In this document: positions 34,774-42,637 of the stretch, one piece after another
How positions within the stretch are numbered: the stretch's first letter is position 1
Layout: every line of letters begins with the position of its first letter
Assembly (NCBI GenBank): GCA_902464015.1
Contig: CABQHM010000010.1
Location: 1 to 64,000 of the forward strand
From: an uncultured Coriobacteriales bacterium
Lineage (GTDB): Bacteria; Actinomycetota; Coriobacteriia; Coriobacteriales; UMGS124
Direction of reading: 5' to 3'
DNA length: 64,000 nucleotides
Program-made: the position numbers and the translations under genes
Notes under the pieces: model-generated
What the model was told of the DNA's origin: nothing
Seen by the model: the letters and a program-made list of their open reading frames with translations, nothing else
Database searches by the model: none

Positions 34774-36462
34774 CTACTCACGCACGATGCGCAGGATATC
34801 TTCGCGTGAGGTGACGTCGAGTTTGCGATAGATGTTGTGGATGTGCGTGCGCACCGTGTTGGGCGAAATGACCAGCTCTTCGCCGATGTACACGCCGTTG
34901 TGGCCGTGAGCGAGAAAACTCAGGACCTCGCGCTCGCGAGCGGTGAGGCCGTAGGTGCGCGCGAGCTCATCACAGCGAGCTTCAAGGCTCGCCTCACCGA
35001 GCAAGACATCGCTCGCATCGGGGGCAGGGGCATCCTCCAAGGTAGACACCGTCCTGAAGGCGACGGGGCCCCCGCCTCGACCATACCCGAGGTCTCCCGC
35101 ACCCACGAACGCCTCATGGTCGGCCCGCAGGCCACGCCACAGGGCGTATACCACCATCCCGGCAGCATACAAGCCGCTCGTCACCACGATAAGCGTGCGC
35201 ACCTGGGCTGGATCGGCGCCGATGTTGGCACACGCGACCTGGGTGAAGACGGTCACAAGGCAAAAGAACGCGACGCCCACGCATACCACGAGGTCGCTGG
35301 GGTATTCGGCGGCATGGGCCATGCCCACCAAGGTCGACAGCGTCAGAAGCGCTGCCACCGTGTACAGCACGAGCACAAAGATGAGTTCAAACGGCGACCC
35401 GCCCAAAAGCGACTCGCTGAAGTAGTTGAACACAAGCATCGCAACCGAAAGCACGGGAATAAGACCGCGATACACCGCCCTCAGAAGCGGGGTAGACGGC
35501 GGAAGCAACATGCAGGCGAGCAGCAGCAGGGCAACAACTACCTGGATGACGACGTACTCGGAGTAATTCTCGAAGAAAAGTTCCCCGCGCACCGCCATGA
35601 GCATGGCGAATAGAGCAAGCCCCACCCCGGGGACGAAGGTCATCTCTAGAAAACTACGCAGGCGACCTGGAACGGCAGATGCGCCACGGACCCGCTCGGA
35701 CGACATCGGGGGTTTGGAGGCAAGGGCGTTCTGGACCTGGTCGTCATACACATCCCGGGCCTGGTCGTCATGCACGCCATCGGTCTGGCCGCCATGCATC
35801 CCTTGGGCCTGGTCGTTATGCCTGTCCCGCGCCTTTTTTCCATACTCCCCTGCCTCGACGGTAGGCGCGCCCGACTTCGCCCATGCATCGCCAAACGGCG
35901 CAAAGACAAACGGCAGAGCCGCGCAGGCAAGCGTACAGAGCACGAACAGCGCCACGGCGGCTGCCTCACCCACATGAAGCTGGACCCAACCCACAAGCGC
36001 CGCGAGCACAGCAGAAGCCGCGATGACACCGGTGGCCTGACGCAGGTTATAGCGAGCCAGGATGCGCCCCCAAGCAAGCAGCTCCCCCAGGCATCCAGCA
36101 CCAACGCAGATGCCCACCGGCAAAAATGTCCACTCGGGCCACGCGCCGCCCAGGGCCATCGCGCAAAAGGACGCGTTGCCCGCCACAAACGCGAACGCAA
36201 AGAGCACACGCACGATCACATGGCTCAAAACCCTTCTCAGCCCCAGGCCCACCACGAGCGTCCCCGCAACGCCAGCAAGAACCCCCGAGCGAAGGGCATA
36301 TCCCAGAATGCCAACGAAATCAGGCAGGTTCACAAAGCGTTGAAAGGGCATTGCCGCCGCCGAATAGAGGAGCAGCGTCGCGAGCAGGCAGGCAAAACCC
36401 GCCACCGAAACGGCGTCGACCCAACCCATGCGACCCATTGTCGTTTTGTTCCTCGTGATCAC
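34774..36462 (-). CDS. membrane-bound LuxR-family transcriptional regulator with octapeptide repeat linker
   Basis: A 562-residue protein: six or so helices (~12-195), a hydrophilic linker, a second block of helices (~270-470) and a LuxR helix-turn-helix (last ~65 residues: YGLTAREREVLSFLAHGHNGVYIGEELVISPNTVRTHIHNIYRKLDVTSR). The linker (~211-242) holds four tandem octapeptides such as TDGVHDDQ and ARDVYDDQ, encoded by a 24-bp DNA repeat. The GTG at 36462 has AGGGGG 8 nt upstream; ATG at 36438 is an alternative. It is divergent from the reductase at 36673, with CTAAACG repeats between them, so it is the likely activator of that gene. Confidence 0.9.
   Translation of the reverse strand: MITRNKTTMGRMGWVDAVSVAGFACLLATLLLYSAAAMPFQRFVNLPDFVGILGYALRSGVLAGVAGTLVVGLGLRRVLSHVIVRVLFAFAFVAGNASFCAMALGGAWPEWTFLPVGICVGAGCLGELLAWGRILARYNLRQATGVIAASAVLAALVGWVQLHVGEAAAVALFVLCTLACAALPFVFAPFGDAWAKSGAPTVEAGEYGKKARDRHNDQAQGMHGGQTDGVHDDQARDVYDDQVQNALASKPPMSSERVRGASAVPGRLRSFLEMTFVPGVGLALFAMLMAVRGELFFENYSEYVVIQVVVALLLLACMLLPPSTPLLRAVYRGLIPVLSVAMLVFNYFSESLLGGSPFELIFVLVLYTVAALLTLSTLVGMAHAAEYPSDLVVCVGVAFFCLVTVFTQVACANIGADPAQVRTLIVVTSGLYAAGMVVYALWRGLRADHEAFVGAGDLGYGRGGGPVAFRTVSTLEDAPAPDASDVLLGEASLEARCDELARTYGLTAREREVLSFLAHGHNGVYIGEELVISPNTVRTHIHNIYRKLDVTSREDILRIVRE
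35732..35830. repeat. 24-bp tandem repeat inside the LuxR linker, four copies
   Basis: Four consecutive 24-bp units beginning CCTGGTCGTCAT (plus strand; one unit is diverged to TCTGGCCGCCAT). They keep the reading frame and encode four His/Asp/Gln-rich octapeptides. The number of units could vary between strains. Confidence 0.75.
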
Positions 36463-36484
36463 CCGATACGCCCCCTATGACAAA

Positions 36485-36604
36485 GCTACCCTTGACAAGA
36501 CCACTGAGCTGGAAGTTTGACCGTCTAAACGCTCTCTAAACGCCATCTCAACGTTTTGTCTGATTCAGTTTACACCACGCGATGCCTAAGGTTTTGCCTA
36601 AACG
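36485..36604. promoter_or_regulatory. divergent control region with CTAAACG repeats
   Basis: CTAAACG occurs at 36525-36531, 36536-36542 (11 bp apart, one helical turn) and 36598-36604, with an inverted AACGTTTTG near 36551. CCTTGACA followed by CTGAGCTGG (36504-36512) lies nearer the LuxR start. These are good candidate binding sites for the divergent LuxR protein. Confidence 0.55.
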
Positions 36605-36672
36605 ACAGGAGAAGGCTGGCAAGGGGCCAGCCGCACTGCCGTTACGAGCCGTCCCGAAGAAAGGATGTTCTC

Positions 36673-38634
36673 ATGAGCAAGACCGTTTCGCGTCGCGCCT
36701 TCCTGACCAGCGCTGCAACGGCCACTGCGGGCATCGCCGCAGCATCCGCCTTTGCAACCTCCGCCTTTGCTGCCGGTGGCCCCGGCGGTGGCCCTGGTGG
36801 CCCTGGCGGCCCCGCCAAGGAGGTTGTCTACGCTTCCGCTGAGACCACCGACGACGGTCGCGTCAAGGGCTACTGCGGCCCTGGCGACTGGCTGGGCACC
36901 AAGCCCGAGATCGCCGAGGACCAGATCACCCAGACCTACGACGTCGACGTCGTCGTGCTGGGCGGCGGCCACGCCGGCCTCATGGCCACGCTGGGCGCCG
37001 TGGACGAGGGCTGCACCGTAGCCACCGTCGAGCAGCAGCCTTGGAGCGCCTTCGTTGACCTCGACGGCACCGGCGCTAACATGGGCGGCTGGTACGGCGA
37101 GGACATCGGCCATGTCAACTCGCAGTTCCTCATCGACCGCGGCTTTGGTCCCTACAACACCGGCGAGATTGCCGCCGAGTTCTGCAAGCGCGCCGCGGGC
37201 CGCGTGAACCCCGACATCATCAAGGCGTTCGTGCAGAATTCCGGCGCCATGTTCGACCGCTACAAGGAGGTCTACGACTCCTACGAGGAGGAGCGCAAGG
37301 CCAACGACTCCAACGTGCATCTCACCGGCACGCTCGTGGTGATTGACGGCGAGCCCGTGGCCGACGAGGGCGATTTCGACATGTCCAACATGTTCGATTA
37401 CCCGCTGTGCAACACGCAGGCCGCATGGTCGGGCGCCAACGTGGAGTACCCCATCGAGTGCGGCGGCTACAAGACCTGGCCTTGCAACGCCCAGTTCTAC
37501 GGCTACCACGGCAACGACATCGAGTTCGTGCACAAGTACATCAAGCAGTACACCGAGGAGAACGGCGCCACCTGGTACTTCGAGCACACCGGTGTCGAGC
37601 TCGTGCAGAACGAGGCCGGCGACGTGACGGGCCTTATCGCCACCGATGCCGACGGCAACTATGTGCAGTTCAACGCCGCCAAGGGCGTCATCCTGTGCGC
37701 CGGCGACTACATCGGCGACCCCAAGATGTGCTGGGCCCTGCTGAACGAGGGCATGGAGTGGGGCGAGCGCTCCGGTGCCACCTCCGAGGACTGGGCGAGC
37801 GCCGGCTCGCGCTCCGGTGCCGGCCACAAGATGGGCATCTGGGCTGGCGGCATGATCGAGCCGACCCCCCGTGGCTGGATGGCCATCGGCGGCGGCGCAA
37901 GCGGCCCCTGGGGCACCTGCCCGCTGCTCACGCTCAACTCCGAGGGCAAGCGTTTCTGCAACGAGGGCGCCATCGCCCAGCTGCAGGCCGTCTGCCTGCG
38001 CCAGCCGGCCGGTCTGTCCTGCTACGTGACCGACGCCAACTGGAAGCAGACCGTGGGTTCGGCTCCCCTCGATCACGGCGCGCCCAACTTCGGCATGGAC
38101 GACTACATGGTCCAGCTCGAGGCAGGCATGAACGCCGTTGAGGTGGGCAACCCCGAGGGCGGCTTCGTCGTCGGCGCCAACCTCGCCGAGCGCAAGATGA
38201 TGGGCGGCACGGTGTACGCTGCCAACACGCTCGAGGAGCTGGCCGACATGCTCGGCTACGAAGGCGACGCCAAGCAGAACTTCCTCGACAGCATCGCCCA
38301 TTACAATGAGCTGTGCGCCTCCGAGGACGGCGACACCGACTACGGCAAGGATAAGGCCTACATGGTGCCGATCGACACGCCTCCCTTCTACGGCGGCACG
38401 AGCAGCACCTCTCACTCCACCAGCCCCATGATGGTCACGATGAGCGGCCTTATGACCGACGCTGCCCAGAACGTCCTCAAGACCGACTGGACGAAGATTA
38501 AGGGCCTGTACGCCGCTGGCAACTGCCTGGGCGGCCGCTACGGCTTCGGCTACTCCACGCCCTTCGCCGGCAACTCGGTGGGCATGGCAATGACGCACGG
38601 CTGGCTCGCCGGTCACACCGTCGGCCAGCTGTAA
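36673..38634 (+). CDS. Tat-exported FAD-dependent fumarate-reductase-like flavoprotein
   Basis: A 653-residue enzyme. The Tat signal VSRRAFLTSAATATAG ends near AFA-AGG and is followed by a Gly/Pro-rich spacer (GGPGGGPGGPGGP). The FAD motif VVVLGGGHAGLMATLG starts near residue 95. SEGKRFCNEGAIAQLQ is the substrate-region signature, without the TRD arginine. The C-terminal GLYAAGNCLGGRYGFGYSTPFAGNSVGMAMTHGWLAG is the usual FAD-closing segment. There is no FMN or heme domain. AAAGGA lies 8 nt before the ATG. It is divergent from the LuxR gene at 36462 and is followed, after a strong terminator, by a cysteine-less HemW-like gene. Confidence 0.93.
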   Translation: MSKTVSRRAFLTSAATATAGIAAASAFATSAFAAGGPGGGPGGPGGPAKEVVYASAETTDDGRVKGYCGPGDWLGTKPEIAEDQITQTYDVDVVVLGGGHAGLMATLGAVDEGCTVATVEQQPWSAFVDLDGTGANMGGWYGEDIGHVNSQFLIDRGFGPYNTGEIAAEFCKRAAGRVNPDIIKAFVQNSGAMFDRYKEVYDSYEEERKANDSNVHLTGTLVVIDGEPVADEGDFDMSNMFDYPLCNTQAAWSGANVEYPIECGGYKTWPCNAQFYGYHGNDIEFVHKYIKQYTEENGATWYFEHTGVELVQNEAGDVTGLIATDADGNYVQFNAAKGVILCAGDYIGDPKMCWALLNEGMEWGERSGATSEDWASAGSRSGAGHKMGIWAGGMIEPTPRGWMAIGGGASGPWGTCPLLTLNSEGKRFCNEGAIAQLQAVCLRQPAGLSCYVTDANWKQTVGSAPLDHGAPNFGMDDYMVQLEAGMNAVEVGNPEGGFVVGANLAERKMMGGTVYAANTLEELADMLGYEGDAKQNFLDSIAHYNELCASEDGDTDYGKDKAYMVPIDTPPFYGGTSSTSHSTSPMMVTMSGLMTDAAQNVLKTDWTKIKGLYAAGNCLGGRYGFGYSTPFAGNSVGMAMTHGWLAGHTVGQL

Positions 38635-38673
38635 AGGAAGACACGGAACCTCGTCCGCTGTTGAATGATCCAT

Positions 38674-38714
38674 GGGCCCCGCCCGCGCGGTTTTGGCGGG
38701 CGGGGCCTTTCTTC
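38674..38714 (+). terminator. rho-independent terminator
   Basis: GGCCCCGCCCGC and GCGGGCGGGGCC form a 12-bp stem followed by TTTCTTCTT. It lies between the reductase stop and the HemW-like start, so the latter depends on read-through or its own promoter. Confidence 0.9.
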
Positions 38715-38745
38715 TTGATTGCCTCGTTTCGATTGGACGCACACC

Positions 38746-39819
38746 ATGGATGCATGCATTGCACCTGCTACCGACAAACTTGTCGTCGACGTGGCGTTTC
38801 CCTTCACGCTGTCCACGCCCGCGTACGGTCCCAGTCGCCCGTTCATGGGCAACCATGCCGCGAAGGCCGCCTATGTGGACGCGCTGGAGACCGAGCTCGC
38901 CTCCCTCGACGACGAAGTGCGGACGCGGCCTGTGTCTGCGGTACGTCTCTCGGGCGGAGCAAGCATCATGAGCGCCGACAAGGTATGCCACCTGGTGCGA
39001 CAGATTAAAAAAACGCTCACCATGGTACCGGGAGCGGAAATTTCCATCGACGTGGAGCCGCTGACCGTGTGTACGCCCAGCCTTACCGACTGGACGAGTT
39101 GCGGCATCACGCGCGTCAACCTTGCGGCCTTGTCCTGCGATGACACCGAACTTAGCGCACTTGGCGCTCACCACGCCCGCGAGCAGCTTCAAAATGCGCT
39201 GCTCTTCCTTGAAAAGTTTCACATGGCTAATGTGAACTTCGAGGTGCTATACGGCGCCCCGGGGCAGACAGAGGCGAGCTGGAAGCGCACGCTTCTCACC
39301 CTGGCTGGCGTCGACGCACCCCACATCAGCACGAGACCCCTGGTAGACGCCGCAAGCGACGCCGCCTGGACCGAGCAGGCCAGCGAGGCAAGCACGACGC
39401 AAGAGGGTGTCCCCGCTCCTGCCGCTCCCCTGCCCTCACCCGAAACCCGACGTGTCTTCTATGAGCAGGCACAACGTATTCTCAGCGAGCGAGGCTATAC
39501 CGAGGTTGCACCTGGCGACTTTGCCAAGTCGGGACTCGCTCCGGCATCGGGCGTGTTTGGGCCGCTCATGCGCGCAGGCGCCGACGTGCTTGGCTTGGGC
39601 GCAGGAGCCCGCAGCCGCCTTGACGGTTTCCTGTACGAAAACGCCTGCGACTACGACCTATATGTGGCCAAGTCCGCCGACTTCGAGGCGATTGTGCGCA
39701 ACCCCCTGCGCGAGAACGAGCAATCTCTCCGCGCACGCGTCTGTCCGCCCGTCGAAAACCTCACCGCAGCCCAACGGTTTGAGTTCCTCGAAACCATGGG
39801 GGCATCGCTTGCGCGCTAA
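38746..39819 (+). CDS. HemW/coproporphyrinogen-oxidase-like protein lacking radical-SAM cysteines
   Basis: About 357 residues with the whole HemW outline: LVVDVAFPF (in place of LYIHIPFC), AAYVDALETELAS, AVRLSGGASIMSAD (in place of YFGGGTPS), EISIDVEPLTV, GITRVNLAALSCDD, NVNFEVLYGAPGQTEASWKRTL, ILSERGYTEVAPGDFAKSG and VLGLGAGARSRLDG. The CxxxCxxC iron-sulfur motif is missing (LSTPAYGP at that position), so it cannot be a normal radical-SAM enzyme. It shares this loss with the protein at 8017-9027, and both follow a reductase gene. ATG at 38746 has a weak ribosome-binding site; TTG at 38719 is possible but overlaps the terminator. Confidence 0.78.
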   Translation: MDACIAPATDKLVVDVAFPFTLSTPAYGPSRPFMGNHAAKAAYVDALETELASLDDEVRTRPVSAVRLSGGASIMSADKVCHLVRQIKKTLTMVPGAEISIDVEPLTVCTPSLTDWTSCGITRVNLAALSCDDTELSALGAHHAREQLQNALLFLEKFHMANVNFEVLYGAPGQTEASWKRTLLTLAGVDAPHISTRPLVDAASDAAWTEQASEASTTQEGVPAPAAPLPSPETRRVFYEQAQRILSERGYTEVAPGDFAKSGLAPASGVFGPLMRAGADVLGLGAGARSRLDGFLYENACDYDLYVAKSADFEAIVRNPLRENEQSLRARVCPPVENLTAAQRFEFLETMGASLAR

Positions 39820-39917
39820 ACAGCACGCCGCGCCCAACCATATCGCGTGGCCTCGGCGGCGAATGACGAATTGCGCCCGTCCTCTTGCGTCATCCCTTGA
39901 GTGCGCCGACTCATTAA

Positions 39918-40234
39918 TGGCAGCGAAACGAGTTTCGGTGCAGTGCGGGCGCCCCCGGTGGCAAACAAACAGGTTTCGGTGCAGTTTTGGCGGGTGCATT
40001 GGCAGCGAAACGGGTTTCGGTGCAGTCTATTCTCTGGCAATCCCGACGAACAACGAATTTTCCCGAATATTTCGTTGTAAAAACAACGAAAAGACTGATT
40101 TGACCTTACTGTTTTGATGCTCAGCCGGCTAAAAACAGGAAATCCGAACCTCAATCGTCTGCAATCACTGCACCGAAACTCGTTTGCTTGCCATTCGGGA
40201 CCCCGGGACTACTCCGAAACTCGTTTCGCTGCCA
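39918..40234. repeat. cluster of five 27-bp palindromic repeats
   Basis: Three direct copies (39918-39944, 39959-39985, 40000-40026) and two inverted copies (40167-40193, 40208-40234) of a 27-bp unit running TGGCAGC..TGCAGT around the dyad CGAAACGAGTTTCG. Copies within each group are spaced 41 bp apart, start to start. Between the groups lies an ACAACGAA/TTCGTTGT hairpin (about 40048-40080). The arrangement is symmetric around the centre of a 589-bp gene-free gap. Confidence 0.85.
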
Positions 40235-40408
40235 AGGGGTCGTCTTCTATACCCGGCGAATGGCACGTCGCTCCCATTCCTTTGTGTCATTGACCCGCTC
40301 GCAGCCATGGAGGCGTCACTAACGCGACAAACGACGCGCCGCACCCACCTTCCGGCGCGACTCCCCAAGCAATATAGACACATTGCCCGTGCCTTATTAC
40401 CCCCTGCG

Positions 40409-40819
40409 CTATTTTGCCTGCCTGCTCTCGAGGCTCTTTCGCTTGCCACATTCGGGGCAGCCGTAGCCTTGCAAGAGGCTCTTGGGGTAGGGCGACCAGG
40501 TATGGCCACACACGCGGCAGCGGCAATCAATGCGTGTGCGGGCGTTCACGTAGGGGGCGAGAAGCTCGACGTCAGGCGCGATGGATGCGGCCCGCGCGGC
40601 AAACGAGTCGGCCGTTACGCGCGCCGTGTCTGCGCATTCGGGACATCCCACACCTCGCAGCAGATGGTTTGGCACCGCATCCCACTCATGCCCACATGCG
40701 CGGCATCGGCAGGCAACCTTCGTGCGAGCGTTCACGTACTCCCCGAGCAGCTCGACGTCGGGCGCAACCTGGGCTAGCTCACAGGCGAACTCCTCAGGCG
40801 ACTTGGCACGTGCAGACAT
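40409..40819 (-). CDS. tandem zinc-ribbon/treble-clef protein
   Basis: A 136-residue protein made of two homologous ~60-residue modules: PDVELLGEYVNARTKVACRC followed by RACGHEW, then GVGCPEC; and PDVELLAPYVNARTRIDCRC followed by RVCGHTW, then GYGCPEC. Each has four cysteines (two CxxC knuckles; CRCRxCGH and CPEC) and should bind one zinc. Such modules occur next to or within nuclease-like proteins and probably bind DNA or RNA. No nuclease domain is present here. AAGGAG lies 5 nt before the ATG at 40819. It follows the deoxyribosyltransferase gene on the same strand. Confidence 0.8.
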   Translation of the reverse strand: MSARAKSPEEFACELAQVAPDVELLGEYVNARTKVACRCRACGHEWDAVPNHLLRGVGCPECADTARVTADSFAARAASIAPDVELLAPYVNARTRIDCRCRVCGHTWSPYPKSLLQGYGCPECGKRKSLESRQAK

Positions 40820-40947
40820 GGGCACTCCTTCATACCGAACGCACGGGCAGCGAAAGCCAGCCCGCCGTTTTGCAAAGTTTTCCCACTCTCGAGACCCTCT
40901 TCTCTGTCTAACCAGCAAGTACAGCCTCGCAGCGGGCATTTTTACGA

Positions 40948-41406
40948 TTAGGCCACGCTGACCTGGTGGACAAGGGCATCGAGGCAGTCCTCGAAAGAAC
41001 CTTGCACCAGCGTGACCGACTCGGCAAGCATAAGATTCATGGGCAGGTCGAAGTCCTCGACATTGTAGCCGTGCGCGTCGACCCCGCCCATGCGATCGCG
41101 CATGGAAGAAACCTCGTCGGCATATGCCCAGACAGGCTTGTCGAGAGCACAGGCGAAACCCACCTCGAAGGCCGTGCCTGCATCGGGCTCGCAAGGTCCC
41201 CGAAATGGGTTGAGGTTCGCGACGACCACATCGGCCTCGCGGATGAGCGCGACATTGCCCTCGTAGATGTCCCGCGCCGTCTGGGCCTCGTTGTCGAGCG
41301 GGTGCAGGGGCACCAGGCCACGGGCGCGGCAAGCCTCAATCGCCCGAATACGCCGCACGTCTGCGTCAGCGGCAAACACATCAAACCCCGCGATATACAC
41401 CTTCAT
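40948..41406 (-). CDS. nucleoside 2-deoxyribosyltransferase
   Basis: A 152-residue enzyme predicted to move deoxyribose between bases, in nucleotide salvage. It begins MKVYIAGFDVF (the KIYLAGP-like first strand). EADVVVANLNPFRGPCEPDAGTAFEVGFA contains the family's D-x-GT-x-x-E-x-G-x-A motif with the catalytic Glu. Length matches the family. ATG at 41406 follows GAGGT by 7 nt. It lies between a LysR gene (28 nt upstream) and the zinc-ribbon gene on the same strand, so a three-gene transcript is possible. Confidence 0.9.
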   Translation of the reverse strand: MKVYIAGFDVFAADADVRRIRAIEACRARGLVPLHPLDNEAQTARDIYEGNVALIREADVVVANLNPFRGPCEPDAGTAFEVGFACALDKPVWAYADEVSSMRDRMGGVDAHGYNVEDFDLPMNLMLAESVTLVQGSFEDCLDALVHQVSVA

Positions 41407-41433
41407 GGCCACGACCTCGTCTTTCTCGATTGC

Positions 41434-42315
41434 CTACTTATAATCCCTGCGCAGGGACCTCATGTAGTCCATGAATTCGACCTCGGCCGGAGTGGACACA
41501 TGATCGCGTCGATAGCATAGAGAAAAGCCCCATGGCAGAGCCCGCAGGGGCAAACCGACGGTCTTTTGCGATTCCGAGGTCGCTTCAACATGATTGCGAC
41601 ATGTAAGACCCAGGCCCATACCAGCGCGCGCACACTCATACACGCGCATCATTTCGCTTGTAAAACGAAACGTCGGCTTAACCCCGGCATCTGCGCAGAG
41701 TTTCATGAGATAGCCAGTATTGCGGTAATCGTCATTAACACTGTAGACCGTGCGTCCATCAAGATCGGCAAGCGTTACCTCACAAGCATCTGCCAGCTTA
41801 TCGGCTCGATTTACCCAAACGAACTGGTAATCATTGACCAGGGGTATCGAGGCAAACGAAGGATCCGGAGGATTGACGAGCAACGCGTAGTCGCACTTTC
41901 CCTCAGCAAGGCACCGCTCGCACTCACTATCCGGCAACTCGTCACTCACATATATCTGACAGTTCTGCGATTGGTTGAACGCATACAGTGCTCCTTCGCC
42001 CAGGTAGCCCAATACCCCCATCGAGCAACCCAGGCGAATGACATTGGAGGCATGGGCATTGATAGCATCAAGCGCGCAGCGCATGCCCCTCTCTTCGTCC
42101 GCAATCGCCTGCCCATGCTCAAGAACGCACTTTCCCTGCTCCGTCAAATCAGAGGCCCCGAGCGCCCCTTCGTACATGGTGCAGGAAAGCTCTTCCTCCA
42201 TGCGCCGCACGGCGCGCGCCAAGCCTTGCGGTGTAATACCAAGCTCTTTAGCTGCACGAGACACGCTGCGAAATCGCTCGATGCTCAGCAGGTATAGGTA
42301 GTTTTTCGTGTCCAT
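41434..42315 (-). CDS. LysR-family transcriptional regulator
   Basis: A 293-residue protein with an N-terminal winged helix (DTKNYLYLLSIERFRSVSRAAKELGITPQGLARAVRRMEEELSCTMY) and a ligand-binding domain related to periplasmic binding proteins. Substituted positions such as TPQGLARAVRR are still compatible with DNA binding. ATG at 42315 follows GGGGGAG closely. It is divergent from the reductase at 42638. The two GGTTC..GGAACC palindromes in the 322-bp gap are the obvious binding sites, making it the likely regulator of that reductase in place of a LuxR protein. Confidence 0.9.
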   Translation of the reverse strand: MDTKNYLYLLSIERFRSVSRAAKELGITPQGLARAVRRMEEELSCTMYEGALGASDLTEQGKCVLEHGQAIADEERGMRCALDAINAHASNVIRLGCSMGVLGYLGEGALYAFNQSQNCQIYVSDELPDSECERCLAEGKCDYALLVNPPDPSFASIPLVNDYQFVWVNRADKLADACEVTLADLDGRTVYSVNDDYRNTGYLMKLCADAGVKPTFRFTSEMMRVYECARAGMGLGLTCRNHVEATSESQKTVGLPLRALPWGFSLCYRRDHVSTPAEVEFMDYMRSLRRDYK

Positions 42316-42447
42316 GCTCCCCCAATCAACTCCCCACAACAGACCAATCCGCGCACGAGCAAGGCAGTCGCTGACACATTATATGCGCAGCTCGGCTGCA
42401 ATGCCTTCTGGGCAAAGACATGGCATCAGGCAAGGCAGCAACCAAAC

Positions 42448-42541
42448 GGTTCAATTCGGAACCAGACTGTCCATCCGTTCAATATGAGCTTCTCTACCTG
42501 GAATTTTGTTAACACGTGCCTACCCGGTTCACATTGGAACC
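42448..42541. promoter_or_regulatory. paired palindromes flanking CTACCTGG in the reductase promoter region
   Basis: GGTTCAATTCGGAACC (42448-42463) and GGTTCACATTGGAACC (42526-42541) are two related palindromes 78 bp apart, start to start. CTACCTGG lies between them at 42494-42501. The first ATG downstream is the reductase start at 42638. This looks like a two-site operator, probably for the divergent LysR protein. Confidence 0.65.
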
Positions 42542-42637
42542 AAAACGTTGGCTCCCATCTTCAAATCCCGGCCGTATCTTATGCGACGTCGACCGGGAAA
42601 GAGAAGTCCCGGGCAAAAACCACTGAGGAGGAAACAT

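Noticed and set aside
42440..42470. GGTTCAATTC as the T-loop of a tRNA
   Set aside because: No acceptor, anticodon or D stem can be drawn around it; it is half of a palindrome repeated 78 bp away.
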